NCBI RefSeq assembly: GCF_003217475.1
Contig: NZ_QJSP01000014.1
Span: 1 to 64,000 of the forward strand
From: Williamsia limnetica
GTDB lineage: Bacteria > Actinomycetota > Actinomycetes > Mycobacteriales > Mycobacteriaceae
DNA: 64,000 bases
Direction: 5' to 3'
Positions within the stretch are counted from its first letter, which is position 1. Each line of letters begins with the position of its first letter. The notes below the pieces were generated by a model, which saw nothing but the letters and a program-made list of their open reading frames with translations, made no database searches and was not told where the DNA came from. Positions 56,548 to 64,000 of this stretch are shown piece after piece. The position numbers were made by a program, and so were the translations under genes.

Positions 56548-58116
56548 GTGACCGAGCCAGTTTCGCCCGCCCAGGAAATCGCGGCTGGATATGCCACCGA
56601 CGGTGTCGCCCTCGAACTGGGCACGGTCGTCGTCGGGGGCAAGGCGGATCCGTCGGCGAAGGTCCGGATCCCGCTGGCGATGATGAATCGGCACGGGTTG
56701 ATCGCCGGGGCGACCGGGACTGGCAAGACCAAGACGCTCCAGGTGATCGCCGAACAACTCTCGGCCGCCGGTGTCCCGGTGGTGATGGCCGACATCAAGG
56801 GAGATCTGTCAGGACTGAGCCGGCCGGGCACGACCAACGACAAGGTGGCGGCCAGGGCCTCCGACACGGGCGACGACTGGACACCGACGGCATCGGCGGT
56901 GGAGTTCGTCTCGTTGGGCACAGAGGGCATCGGTGTGCCCATCCGGGCCACGATCACGTCCTTCGGCCCGATCCTGCTCAGCAAGGTTCTGGGGCTGAAC
57001 ACGACTCAGGAATCGGTTCTGGGCCTGATCTTCCATTGGGCAGATTCGCGAGGCCTGGCGTTGCTGGACCTCAAAGATCTCCGGGCTGTGATCGCGTATC
57101 TGCTCAGCGATGAGGGCAAAGCCGAACTCAAGGGGATCGGTGGGGTGTCCGCAGCGACGGCAGGGGTGATCCTGCGCGCGCTGACCAATCTGGAAGCAGA
57201 CGGCGGCGACACCTTCTTCGGTGAGCCCGAGATCGACCCCGCCGATCTGTTGCGGGTGAATCCGGACGGCGCCGGGATCATCACGCTGTTCGAACTGGGG
57301 CAGCAGGCCGCGCGGCCCGTGCTGTTCTCGACATTCTTGATGTGGATCCTGGCGGATCTCTTTCAATTCCTGCCAGAGGCCGGAGACGTCGACAAACCGA
57401 AGTTGGTGTTCATCTTCGACGAATCCCACCTACTGTTCACCGACTCGTCGAAAGCTTTCGAGGAGCAGGTGGTGCAGACGGTCAAACTGATCCGGTCGAA
57501 AGGGGTCGGGGTCTTCTTCTGCTCCCAGCAGCCCACCGACATCCCGAACGATGTGCTCTCGCAACTTGGCGCACGGATTCAGCACGCGCTGCGCGCATTC
57601 ACCCCGGATGACCAGAAGGCACTGTCGAAGACCGTCCGGACATACCCGACGACCGAAACCTACGACCTCGAGAAGGCGCTGACGTCGCTGGGCACCGGTG
57701 AGGCGATCGTGACCGTCTTGTCGGAGAAGGGTGCACCGACGCCCGTGGCGTGGACGATGCTGCGCGCTCCGCGGTCGTTGATGGATACCATCGGCGCCGA
57801 GTCGATCACGGCGGCTGCGGCGGCGAGTGCTGTGCAGGCCAAGTACGGCCAGACGATCGATCGGGAATCGGCCTACGAGAAGCTGAATGCGAAAGTGCTT
57901 GCGGAGCAACCGGTGCCGCAGGTCCCCATGTCGCCACCGCAGGCGCCCGCAGAGCCGGCACCCGCTTCGAAGCCCACGAAGGACAAGGACGAGCCGGGAC
58001 TGGTGCAAGAGGTGCTGGGCAACTCTGCGGTCAAGAGCTTCCTTCGCTCGGCCGCGTCGGCAGCGGGCCGGGAGATCACCAGGTCGATCTTCGGAACTGC
58101 CCGCCGCAAGCGTTGA
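56548..58116 (+). CDS. HerA-like ATPase (DUF853 family)
   Basis: A 522-residue FtsK/HerA-superfamily ATPase. Walker A is GATGTGKTKTL (near residue 53); Walker B is LVFIFDESHLLF. The arginine region FFCSQQPTDIPNDVLSQLGARIQHALR is typical of the YjgR/DUF853 group. After about residue 440 a Pro/Ala/Lys-rich linker leads to a short conserved C-terminal helix. It equals Rv2510c. Cellular role is unclear; no NurA partner is adjacent. GTG 56548 follows AGAGGA. Confidence 0.9.
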   Translation: MTEPVSPAQEIAAGYATDGVALELGTVVVGGKADPSAKVRIPLAMMNRHGLIAGATGTGKTKTLQVIAEQLSAAGVPVVMADIKGDLSGLSRPGTTNDKVAARASDTGDDWTPTASAVEFVSLGTEGIGVPIRATITSFGPILLSKVLGLNTTQESVLGLIFHWADSRGLALLDLKDLRAVIAYLLSDEGKAELKGIGGVSAATAGVILRALTNLEADGGDTFFGEPEIDPADLLRVNPDGAGIITLFELGQQAARPVLFSTFLMWILADLFQFLPEAGDVDKPKLVFIFDESHLLFTDSSKAFEEQVVQTVKLIRSKGVGVFFCSQQPTDIPNDVLSQLGARIQHALRAFTPDDQKALSKTVRTYPTTETYDLEKALTSLGTGEAIVTVLSEKGAPTPVAWTMLRAPRSLMDTIGAESITAAAAASAVQAKYGQTIDRESAYEKLNAKVLAEQPVPQVPMSPPQAPAEPAPASKPTKDKDEPGLVQEVLGNSAVKSFLRSAASAAGREITRSIFGTARRKR

Positions 58117-58141
58117 GCGCAGCTCACCGTCACGTTCGGTG

Positions 58142-58945
58142 TCAGTCGCCGAACTTGCGGTAGAACCGGCCGACGATGGGTGCGGTCAGGTTCCTCGGGA
58201 TGTAACCGCCGGCGACGGACATCGACTTCGACAGCACACCAGGGACGACGCGCATCTTGTTGCGTTCGAGTGCATCAAGGCTCGACTTGGCGACGTACTC
58301 GCTCGAGTTCCACAGGAAGTCGGGGACCACCCGATCGACGATGCTGGCCTCCTCGGGGGTGGGCGTCTGCGTCCGGACCGGGCCGGGTGCCAGCAGCGTC
58401 ACGTGGACACCCGCGGCGGCGACCTCGCCGCGCAGTGACTCCGACAGGGTGTTCACGAAGGCCTTGGACGCCGCATAGGTGGCGTTGTTGGGGATCGGCA
58501 TGTTCCCTGCCGCCGAACCGACCATGAGAATCCCTCCTGAGCCCCGCTTCACCATCTGGGGGAGCACCGCGAGGGTGAGGTCATGAACCGCAACGGTGTT
58601 GAGGCGGACCTGCGCTCGCTCGTATTCCGCATCGAGCTCGGCCAGGGGGCCGAAGGTGGCGATGCCCGCGTTGTTGCACAGGACGGAGATCTCCCGATCG
58701 CGCAGCACTGAGCACAAGGCGGACGTTGCGTCCGGGTCCGACAGGTCGGTCGCCATCACCTCGACTTCGACACCGAACCGGGCAGCGAGATCCGTGGCGG
58801 TCGCGTGCAGGATCTCTGCTCGACGCGCGACGAGGATCAGTGAATGACCGCGGCGGGCCAATTCAATGGCCAGAGCTTCACCAATTCCCGATGAGGCCCC
58901 GGTGACCACGGCCCTGGCCGACGCTGACGGTGCTGGAATACCCAT
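58142..58945 (-). CDS. cmrA: SDR-family mycolate reductase CmrA
   Basis: Short-chain dehydrogenase expected to reduce the 3-oxo group of newly made mycolic acid precursors (role shown for Rv2509 and its Corynebacterium homologue). The 267-residue protein has TGASSGIG (15-22), NNAG (91-94), catalytic S144, Y157 and K161 (TYAASKAF). ATG 58945 starts MGIPAPSASARAVV; an upstream start adds ten residues. It is downstream of the dienoyl reductase by 48 bp. The Rv2509-Rv2510c-Rv2511 order is kept here. Confidence 0.9.
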   Translation of the reverse strand: MGIPAPSASARAVVTGASSGIGEALAIELARRGHSLILVARRAEILHATATDLAARFGVEVEVMATDLSDPDATSALCSVLRDREISVLCNNAGIATFGPLAELDAEYERAQVRLNTVAVHDLTLAVLPQMVKRGSGGILMVGSAAGNMPIPNNATYAASKAFVNTLSESLRGEVAAAGVHVTLLAPGPVRTQTPTPEEASIVDRVVPDFLWNSSEYVAKSSLDALERNKMRVVPGVLSKSMSVAGGYIPRNLTAPIVGRFYRKFGD

Positions 58946-58993
58946 GGCGCAGATCGTAACCGGCTGCGCGCCCACTGAGGAGGCCTCGGGGGC

Positions 58994-61039
58994 TCAGACG
59001 ATGCTCGCCGCGACCTCCGTGCCCTGCCGGATGGCGCGCTTCGCGTCTAGCTCCGCGGCGACGTCGGCGCCGCCGATGACGTGGGTGTTGACGCCACTCA
59101 GTGTCAACGGATCGACAAGGTCCCGGACGGATTCTTGTCCGGCGCACACCACGACCGTGTCGACGTCGAGCAGCCGATGGATGCGTTCACCGCCCTCTTC
59201 TTCGGGAGCAAAGCTCAGGTGCAGGCCGGCGTCGTCGATCTTGTCGTAGCTGGCACCGGATATCTGCTCGACGCCCTTCATCTTCACGGTGGCGCGATGG
59301 ACCCACCCCGACGTCTTGCCGAGGGTCTTGCCCTGGCGGCCGGGTTTGCGCTGCACCAGGAACACCGTACGAACGGCGGGGGTCGGTCGCGGCCTGCCGA
59401 CGAAACCGGGGACGGTCAGATCATCGGTGATGCCCCATTCGTGCTCCCACTCTTTGATGTTCATGGTGGGGGAGTCATCGACTGTCAGGAACTCCGTGAC
59501 GTCGAAGCCGATACCGCCGGCTCCGATGACTGCGACAGTCTTACCGATCTCCTTGTGCCCCAGAACCGCCTCGGCATAGGAGAGGACTTTGGGATGATCG
59601 ATTCCCGGGATGGCTGGCATGCGCGGCGTCACCCCGGTGGCAACGACGACGTCATCGAACTTCTGCGCGATGAGGTCGTCGGCGCTCACCCACGTGTTGA
59701 GGTGAACCTGCACTCCGGTGACCGTCAATGCGGTGGTGAAGTACCGGATGGTCTCGGAGAACTCTTCTTTGCCCGGGATCCGTGCGGCAATCGAGAATTG
59801 ACCGCCGATGCTCGCACCAGCCTCGTAGAGATGGACTTCGTGCCCCCGTTTGGCGGCGGAGACCGCCGCGGCGAGTCCGGCCGGCCCGGCGCCGACAACC
59901 GCGACGCGCTTGGACCGCTTGGTCAGGCCGAGGGTGAGCGTTGTCTCGCGACCCGCGCGCGGGTTGAGCAGGCATGACACCTTCTTGCCGACGAACGCAT
60001 GGTCGAGGCAGGCCTGATTGCAGGCGATGCAGGTGTTGATCTCGTCGCCGCGTCCTTCCTTGGCCTTGTTCGCGAACTCGGGATCGGCCAGCAGTGGCCG
60101 CGCCATCGAGATGGCGTCCACCCGGCCTCCCTCGAGGATCTGCTCACCGAGCTCGGGGGTGTTGATGCGGTTGGAGGCGATCAACGGGATCGACACCTCT
60201 TCGCGAAGTCGCTCGGTGTAGCTGACGAAGGCGCCGCGAGGGACAGATGTGACGATGGTCGGAACCTGAGCCTCGTGCCAGCCGATGTCGGTATTGATGG
60301 CGTCGACACCGTGTTGTTCGAGTTTGCGTGCCAGCAAGGCGATCTCGTCCCAGGTCTGGCCGTCCTTGACCAGATCGGCGATGGACTGGCGCATGATGAC
60401 CATGAAGTCGGGGCCGACTCGTTTGCGGATCTCTTTGACGATCTCGACGACGATGCGCTGCCGGTTCTCGGTGCTGCCGCCCCACTTGTCGGTGCGATTG
60501 TTGGTGCGGGTGCACAGGAAGGTGTTGAGCAGGTAGCCCTCGCCGCCCATGATCTCGATGCCGTCGTAGCCGGCGTCCTGCGCCAGTTTTGCGCACCGTC
60601 CGAATGACCAGATCGCGTGTTTGATGATCGCGTTGGTCATCTTGATCGGCTGGAACGGATGGACCGGTGATTTTTCCCAGCTCACGCCGAACTTGAACGG
60701 TGTGTACCCGTAGCGACCGGCGTAGAGGACCTGCATGGCGATCTTGCCGTCCTCTTTGTGCACAGCGCTGGTCAGCCGGCGATGCCGGATCACGTCGATC
60801 TTGTTGGTCAGCTTGCCGCCGAATGGCATCAGCAGGCCGGCGCGGGTGGGTGCGATGCCGCCGGTGATGATCAGGCCCGCACCGCCACGGGCACGTTCGG
60901 CGTAGTAGGCGGCGAGTTTGTCGACGTCCCAGATCCGGTCCTCGAGGCCGGTGTGCATCGAACCCATGATGACACGGTTCTTCAGCTCGACCTTGTTGAT
61001 CGTCAACGGTTCGAACAACTTCGGGTATGGACTCGTCAT
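58994..61039 (-). CDS. fadH: NADPH-dependent 2,4-dienoyl-CoA reductase
   Basis: Iron-sulfur flavoenzyme for oxidation of unsaturated fatty acids. The 681-residue protein has an Old Yellow Enzyme-type barrel (residues ~1-335, FEPLTINKVELKNRVIMG), a 4Fe-4S motif CIACNQACLDHAF with a further Cys in VSCLLNPRAG, and an FAD/NADPH module with two dinucleotide sites (VAVVGAGPAGLAAAV; VAVIGAGGIGFDV). ATG 61039 has AAAGG 7 bases upstream. It lies 39 bp downstream of a PadR-type regulator on the same strand. Confidence 0.94.
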   Translation of the reverse strand: MTSPYPKLFEPLTINKVELKNRVIMGSMHTGLEDRIWDVDKLAAYYAERARGGAGLIITGGIAPTRAGLLMPFGGKLTNKIDVIRHRRLTSAVHKEDGKIAMQVLYAGRYGYTPFKFGVSWEKSPVHPFQPIKMTNAIIKHAIWSFGRCAKLAQDAGYDGIEIMGGEGYLLNTFLCTRTNNRTDKWGGSTENRQRIVVEIVKEIRKRVGPDFMVIMRQSIADLVKDGQTWDEIALLARKLEQHGVDAINTDIGWHEAQVPTIVTSVPRGAFVSYTERLREEVSIPLIASNRINTPELGEQILEGGRVDAISMARPLLADPEFANKAKEGRGDEINTCIACNQACLDHAFVGKKVSCLLNPRAGRETTLTLGLTKRSKRVAVVGAGPAGLAAAVSAAKRGHEVHLYEAGASIGGQFSIAARIPGKEEFSETIRYFTTALTVTGVQVHLNTWVSADDLIAQKFDDVVVATGVTPRMPAIPGIDHPKVLSYAEAVLGHKEIGKTVAVIGAGGIGFDVTEFLTVDDSPTMNIKEWEHEWGITDDLTVPGFVGRPRPTPAVRTVFLVQRKPGRQGKTLGKTSGWVHRATVKMKGVEQISGASYDKIDDAGLHLSFAPEEEGGERIHRLLDVDTVVVCAGQESVRDLVDPLTLSGVNTHVIGGADVAAELDAKRAIRQGTEVAASIV

Positions 61040-61078
61040 GTGGAACCTTTCTTCGTCCGCGGGGGCTGGCCGCGATGT

Positions 61079-61636
61079 TCAGACATCAGGTGTTTGGTTG
61101 ACTACGCCCTCGAGTGCGTTGATCACTTCGTCGCACCACTCGATGAACCCGGCTTCGATGCGCACACCGCCGCGCAGCACGAGGTATTGCTTGAGCTTGC
61201 GCAGATTCAGGGCCTCTGGGGCGGGATAGTCGTTTTTCTCGAATTCTTGGTACAGACGCAGGCGCTCTTCGTGGAGCGCTCGGTGCCGTCGTAGTTCGGC
61301 GATGAGCTCGGGCAGATCGGCAGCTTCGGCGGCGCGGATCTTCACGCCGAGTTCGTCGCGAAGTTGCCGTGGTTCGGTAGGGGAGCTGACCCATTCCCGA
61401 AGCGCTACACGACCTTTCTCGGACAGGGTGTAGACCTTTTTGTCCGGCCTGCCGTCTTGGGCAACCGATTCATAGCTGACCAGTCCATCGGCGTGCAGCT
61501 TTTTGAGCGTTCGGTAGATCTGCTGATGGGTGGCAGACCAGAAGTGGCCGATCGACCGGGTGAACTGCTGACCGATTTCGTAACCGGTCCCGGGTCGCTC
61601 AGCCAGCGAGGTCATGATCGCGTGTTCGAGGGCCAC
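61079..61636 (-). CDS. PadR family transcriptional regulator
   Basis: A 185-residue regulator. The N-terminal winged helix (ALEHAIMTSLAERPGTGYEIGQQF; FWSATHQQIYRTLKKL; VYTLSEKGRVALREW) is standard PadR, and the C-terminal ~100 residues form the helical dimerisation domain (Vir-type PadR). GTG 61636 begins the HTH region; no clear ribosome-binding site is visible. It probably represses itself and the downstream fadH, with an inverted repeat just upstream. Confidence 0.9.
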   Translation of the reverse strand: MALEHAIMTSLAERPGTGYEIGQQFTRSIGHFWSATHQQIYRTLKKLHADGLVSYESVAQDGRPDKKVYTLSEKGRVALREWVSSPTEPRQLRDELGVKIRAAEAADLPELIAELRRHRALHEERLRLYQEFEKNDYPAPEALNLRKLKQYLVLRGGVRIEAGFIEWCDEVINALEGVVNQTPDV

Positions 61637-61651
61637 AGCAGCACCATACCA

Positions 61652-61678
61652 ATGCAACAGGACACTATGCAACAGTGT
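61652..61678. promoter_or_regulatory. Likely PadR operator: inverted and direct repeats
   Basis: ACACT-ATGCAAC-AGTGT (61662-61678) is an inverted repeat, and ATGCAACA occurs twice (61652-61659 and 61667-61674), 15 bp apart. The elements lie 16-42 bp before the padR start codon, overlapping the expected promoter. This fits autoregulation. Confidence 0.6.
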
Positions 61679-61714
61679 TCATATGCCCGAGGCGCATAGT
61701 CAGAGTGATCGGTT

Positions 61715-63031
61715 CTACGCGGCGACCAGCTCACGCAGATGGGTCTCGACCTGGCTGGCCGAGGACGTGGTCAGCGTCAGTGATCTGACGCTCATCGGTG
61801 GGGCCAGTGACGTATGCCGATGGCCGGTCGGGGTGGTGACGGTCACCGAATGCCGGCTACCCCCTGGCGACGTGCTCTCGGAATGCCAACCCGGCGCCTG
61901 TTTGGCGTAATTGCATGGTTCACAGAGGCCCTGGCCGTTCTTGCCAGTGGTCGGACCGCCGCGTGCATGCGGTTCGACATGGTCGATATGCCGGATAGGA
62001 GCATCGCAGAATGGTGTTCGGCACGTTCTGTCACGAAGTCGGATCAGTAGTGCGAGGGCTTTGGGGAACGTGCGAGCGGCCGACTCCATTGCGACCAGGG
62101 CGCCTGTTGCGGGTCGGGCGTAGAGGCGGCGCAAAGCGAGTTCGGTATCGCGCCGGGCGGCGGTGGCTATGAGTTGGCGCGCGATCTCGGCAGGGATGGG
62201 CCCGTAGTCCTGGACATGTGCTGCGCCGTTGGTCTTGCCCATCAGCGCGGAGTCCGACAACACCAGGTTCACCGTGATGGGAGGTCCGTCGACCGCGGAG
62301 CATCCGGTGACTCGCTCGAACAGGACGTCGGCCATGATCTGATCTCGCGAGCGTCCATCCCCCTCGGCGGTGTGGAGATCGGCGGCACGGCGCAGCGCGG
62401 CGATCACCCCGACTCCTTTGGTGACTGGCAGCAAGGCGGTGACCGAGGCCATGCAATCAGGTGCGGGGCGCGAGGTGACCCTGCGGTCTTTCTCGGCTTT
62501 GCCGGACCGAGCAACCACTGCATGTGGATCGCGTTCGTACGCCAGTGCTTTCGCTCGTGCCTCCAGCTTCTTGTCGCCGATCCCGTGCAGGGTGGCGGGA
62601 TCCCCGCACAGTTCCGCGTCTATGGCTTGCCGGTCGGCGAGATCGAGGTAGGCGGTCTCCTTGACGAGAATGGTGGCACGCCATTCGGAGAGCAGGCCAG
62701 AGCGGAGCGCGGCCATGGTGTGGGGCATCTCGTCGACCAGGGCCCGCGCGAACCCCAACATCCGGCCCCCGCGGTTCGGCGAGACCCGGGCTGCCAGCCG
62801 GATTTCCGAGGCAACACCCGATCCGACCTTGCTTGCCGGAAGTCCCAGGGCGAAGTGCTCCTCACGGCGTTTGGCATTCAAGTTCATGACTGCGTTGGCC
62901 TGCGCAGCCGCGCACGATGCCTTGAGTTCTTCCAAGGCGGTGAGCTGATCGACGGACTCCGTCGGAGTGACGTCGAAGTCCAGCTCGTGCAACTGCATTC
63001 GCAGCAGTGACACCGCTTCCGCACCGATCAT
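61715..63031 (-). CDS. DUF222 protein with C-terminal HNH nuclease domain
   Basis: A 438-residue member of the DUF222/HNH family, the group that includes mycobacterial 13E12-repeat proteins. The N-terminal two-thirds is helical DUF222 (GRMLGFARALVDEMPHT). The HNH motif is near the C-terminus: CRTPFCDAPIRHIDHVEPHARGGP then GLCEPCNYAKQAPGW, with a zinc-type Cys set. Such genes are multicopy and variable between strains. Function is unknown. ATG 63031 (MIGAEAVSLLRMQL) is chosen; an open frame continues upstream but is low complexity. Confidence 0.88.
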   Translation of the reverse strand: MIGAEAVSLLRMQLHELDFDVTPTESVDQLTALEELKASCAAAQANAVMNLNAKRREEHFALGLPASKVGSGVASEIRLAARVSPNRGGRMLGFARALVDEMPHTMAALRSGLLSEWRATILVKETAYLDLADRQAIDAELCGDPATLHGIGDKKLEARAKALAYERDPHAVVARSGKAEKDRRVTSRPAPDCMASVTALLPVTKGVGVIAALRRAADLHTAEGDGRSRDQIMADVLFERVTGCSAVDGPPITVNLVLSDSALMGKTNGAAHVQDYGPIPAEIARQLIATAARRDTELALRRLYARPATGALVAMESAARTFPKALALLIRLRDRTCRTPFCDAPIRHIDHVEPHARGGPTTGKNGQGLCEPCNYAKQAPGWHSESTSPGGSRHSVTVTTPTGHRHTSLAPPMSVRSLTLTTSSASQVETHLRELVAA

Positions 63032-63113
63032 GAGGCCCCCAGAGTTCGTTATCGAATTTGTGTTCGAAGTGTAGATCGGGGGTCTGACAATCCAACGCAC
63101 GAAGAGTCTGCGG

Positions 63114-63512
63114 TCAGGAGGAGGCGTGATGGTGCTCGATGATTCGGACCTCGTCGGTCCGCTCGCACGTCGCATAACCGCGCCGCTTTGCGAACAACTC
63201 CCACGAGGGACGGTCCGGGTCGGTGGGGAGGTCGATGGAGCTGCCGTCGCCGAACTCCAGATGTACTGCGCCATGGTCGTCGCACTCGGCGACATCGCAG
63301 CGGTGGCCAAGCATCGTGAAAATAGGGCGTTGCTCGGGAATCACCTGTGCGGGATCGATGTCGTCGTGATCGATGCCGCGCCCACCGACCGGTGGTGAGG
63401 TGAGAGAGAAAGGCGCCCAGAGCACCAACTCGTGGTGGCCGTTGAAGAACAGGGTCAGATTGTCATCGAAGGTGAGGCGCTCGACGAAGTGGCCTTGTAT
63501 CCACAGTTGCAT
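63114..63512 (-). CDS. Hypothetical protein (possibly DUF6188-like)
   Basis: A 132-residue acidic soluble protein, predicted mostly beta: WIQGHFVERLTFDDNLTLFF at the start, then a DIDPAQVIPE segment and EFGDGSSIDLPTDPDRPSWE near the end. The pattern recalls small actinobacterial DUF6188 proteins, but this is only a by-eye resemblance. GGAGG six bases upstream decides ATG 63512 over ATG 63524. It lies between the DUF222 gene and a VOC gene, all on the minus strand. Confidence 0.65.
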   Translation of the reverse strand: MQLWIQGHFVERLTFDDNLTLFFNGHHELVLWAPFSLTSPPVGGRGIDHDDIDPAQVIPEQRPIFTMLGHRCDVAECDDHGAVHLEFGDGSSIDLPTDPDRPSWELFAKRRGYATCERTDEVRIIEHHHASS

Positions 63513-63578
63513 GGCAACCTCCATGTGGCGGACATCACTTTCGACCGTATACCCATGGCTCGACAGACGCGACCGCGA

Positions 63579-63926
63579 TCAGCCGACAGTCTCGGTCGAC
63601 TGGTCCAAGACGTAGAGGGTTGCGCCGCCGGGTTCCTGGTACGCAGCGAGAAAACCTCCCGGTATTTCTGCGGGCTCGTCGACGACGGTGAGTCCGTCCG
63701 GTCGTCCGGCGTGAAATGACTCGAGTTCGTCGACCACGAACACGGGTCCGGGGGCGGCGTCGGGATCGGTGGCATCGAGCATGATCTGTGCGTCGCTTCC
63801 CGGCAACGTCAACGCGGCTGTGGTGTCGCCCTCGCGCCACAACTCGGTGAAGCCGAGGCCGTCGCGGTAGAGCGTCAGCGACGCGGCAAGGTCGGTGGTC
63901 GGGACCAACAGGAACTCGAGTTTCAT
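63579..63926 (-). CDS. VOC/glyoxalase superfamily protein
   Basis: A 115-residue single-module vicinal-oxygen-chelate protein (KLEFLLVPTTDLAASLTLYRD at the start; EPGGATLYVLDQ at the end). Metal-binding His and Glu are not clearly conserved, so it may bind rather than convert a ligand, like bleomycin-resistance relatives. Role is unknown. ATG 63926 is preceded by a promoter region rich in repeated ATTATGTA elements. Confidence 0.85.
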   Translation of the reverse strand: MKLEFLLVPTTDLAASLTLYRDGLGFTELWREGDTTAALTLPGSDAQIMLDATDPDAAPGPVFVVDELESFHAGRPDGLTVVDEPAEIPGGFLAAYQEPGGATLYVLDQSTETVG

Positions 63927-63961
63927 GGCGTTCTTTCTATTCGTAGGAGTGGCGTAATTGG

Positions 63962-63990
63962 ATTATGTAGAGCATAACGGCATTATGTAC
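63962..63990. promoter_or_regulatory. Repeated ATTATGTA elements upstream of the VOC gene
   Basis: ATTATGTA occurs at 63962-63969 and 63982-63989, exactly 20 bp apart, and CATAA-CGGCA-TTATG (63973-63987) is an inverted repeat overlapping the second copy. This arrangement suits a dimeric regulator, possibly one encoded divergently beyond the window end, where ATG codons at 63985 and 63993 are open to the edge. Confidence 0.5.
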
Positions 63991-64000
63991 GAATGCGTGA

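Noticed and set aside
63985-64000. Start of a divergent gene at the right edge (ATG 63985 or 63993)
   Set aside because: Only a few codons are visible and there is no ribosome-binding site, so a gene call cannot be supported.

Overview
The window comes from a high-G+C, mycolic-acid-producing actinomycete (Mycobacteriales). Gene order closely follows two blocks of the Mycobacterium tuberculosis chromosome: Rv1321 to Rv1343c in the first 27 kb, and the Rv2524c to Rv2509 neighbourhood after 42.7 kb. A giant type I fatty acid synthase, a CmrA-type mycolate reductase, GlgE, MmpL and NucS all fit this group. A Gordonia-like genus is my best guess, from overall protein character only. No prophage, insertion sequence or CRISPR array is visible.

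Layout. 1-170: 3' end of a 5S rRNA gene and its terminator. 170-8.7 kb: glutaminase-STAS, Nudix hydrolase, mismatch endonuclease NucS, a DivIVA-like coiled coil, methylmalonyl-CoA epimerase, thiolase, DUF3817 protein, MFS transporter, thioredoxin-TPR protein. 8.7-18.6 kb (minus strand): zinc metallopeptidase lipoprotein, GlgB and GlgE (maltose-1-phosphate route to alpha-glucan), DinG helicase, then the NAD salvage pair PncA/PncB. 18.7-26.3 kb (plus strand): a long gene run, ClpS, DUF2017, P1 peptidase, the Mec-CysO-CysM cysteine pathway, rhomboid protease, MurI, an Rv1339-like metallo-beta-lactamase-fold protein, RNase PH and RdgB. 26.3-36.7 kb: DUF3817 and a small membrane protein, tRNA-Leu, a secreted serine hydrolase with an unknown partner, a 58-residue membrane protein, MmpL, FadD15-like ligase, DEAD-box helicase and a rhodanese-fold protein without cysteine.

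36.8-41.0 kb holds the best candidate for an unusual system: a lone 1387-residue protein joining a split SF1 helicase to a C-terminal Vsr/DUF559-like nuclease. This is the layout of single-gene anti-phage proteins such as Hhe, set among housekeeping genes. 41-42.3 kb: sirtuin and HIT protein. A 450-bp palindrome-rich control region then precedes fas (3075 codons) and acpS. From 52.4 kb: TetR regulator, Bcp peroxiredoxin, DUF3618 protein, tRNA-Lys, an L,D-transpeptidase lipoprotein, tRNA-His, oligoribonuclease, HerA-like ATPase, CmrA, 2,4-dienoyl-CoA reductase with its PadR regulator, a DUF222/HNH nuclease, a hypothetical protein and a VOC protein.

The most checkable novelties are: a CysO sulfur carrier whose Gly-Gly is followed by five extra residues, so it would need cleavage before use; the helicase-nuclease; a roughly 15-bp tandem repeat across the pncB stop and pncA leader; and the palindrome cluster ahead of fas. 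All functions are inferred from sequence by eye; no database search was run.
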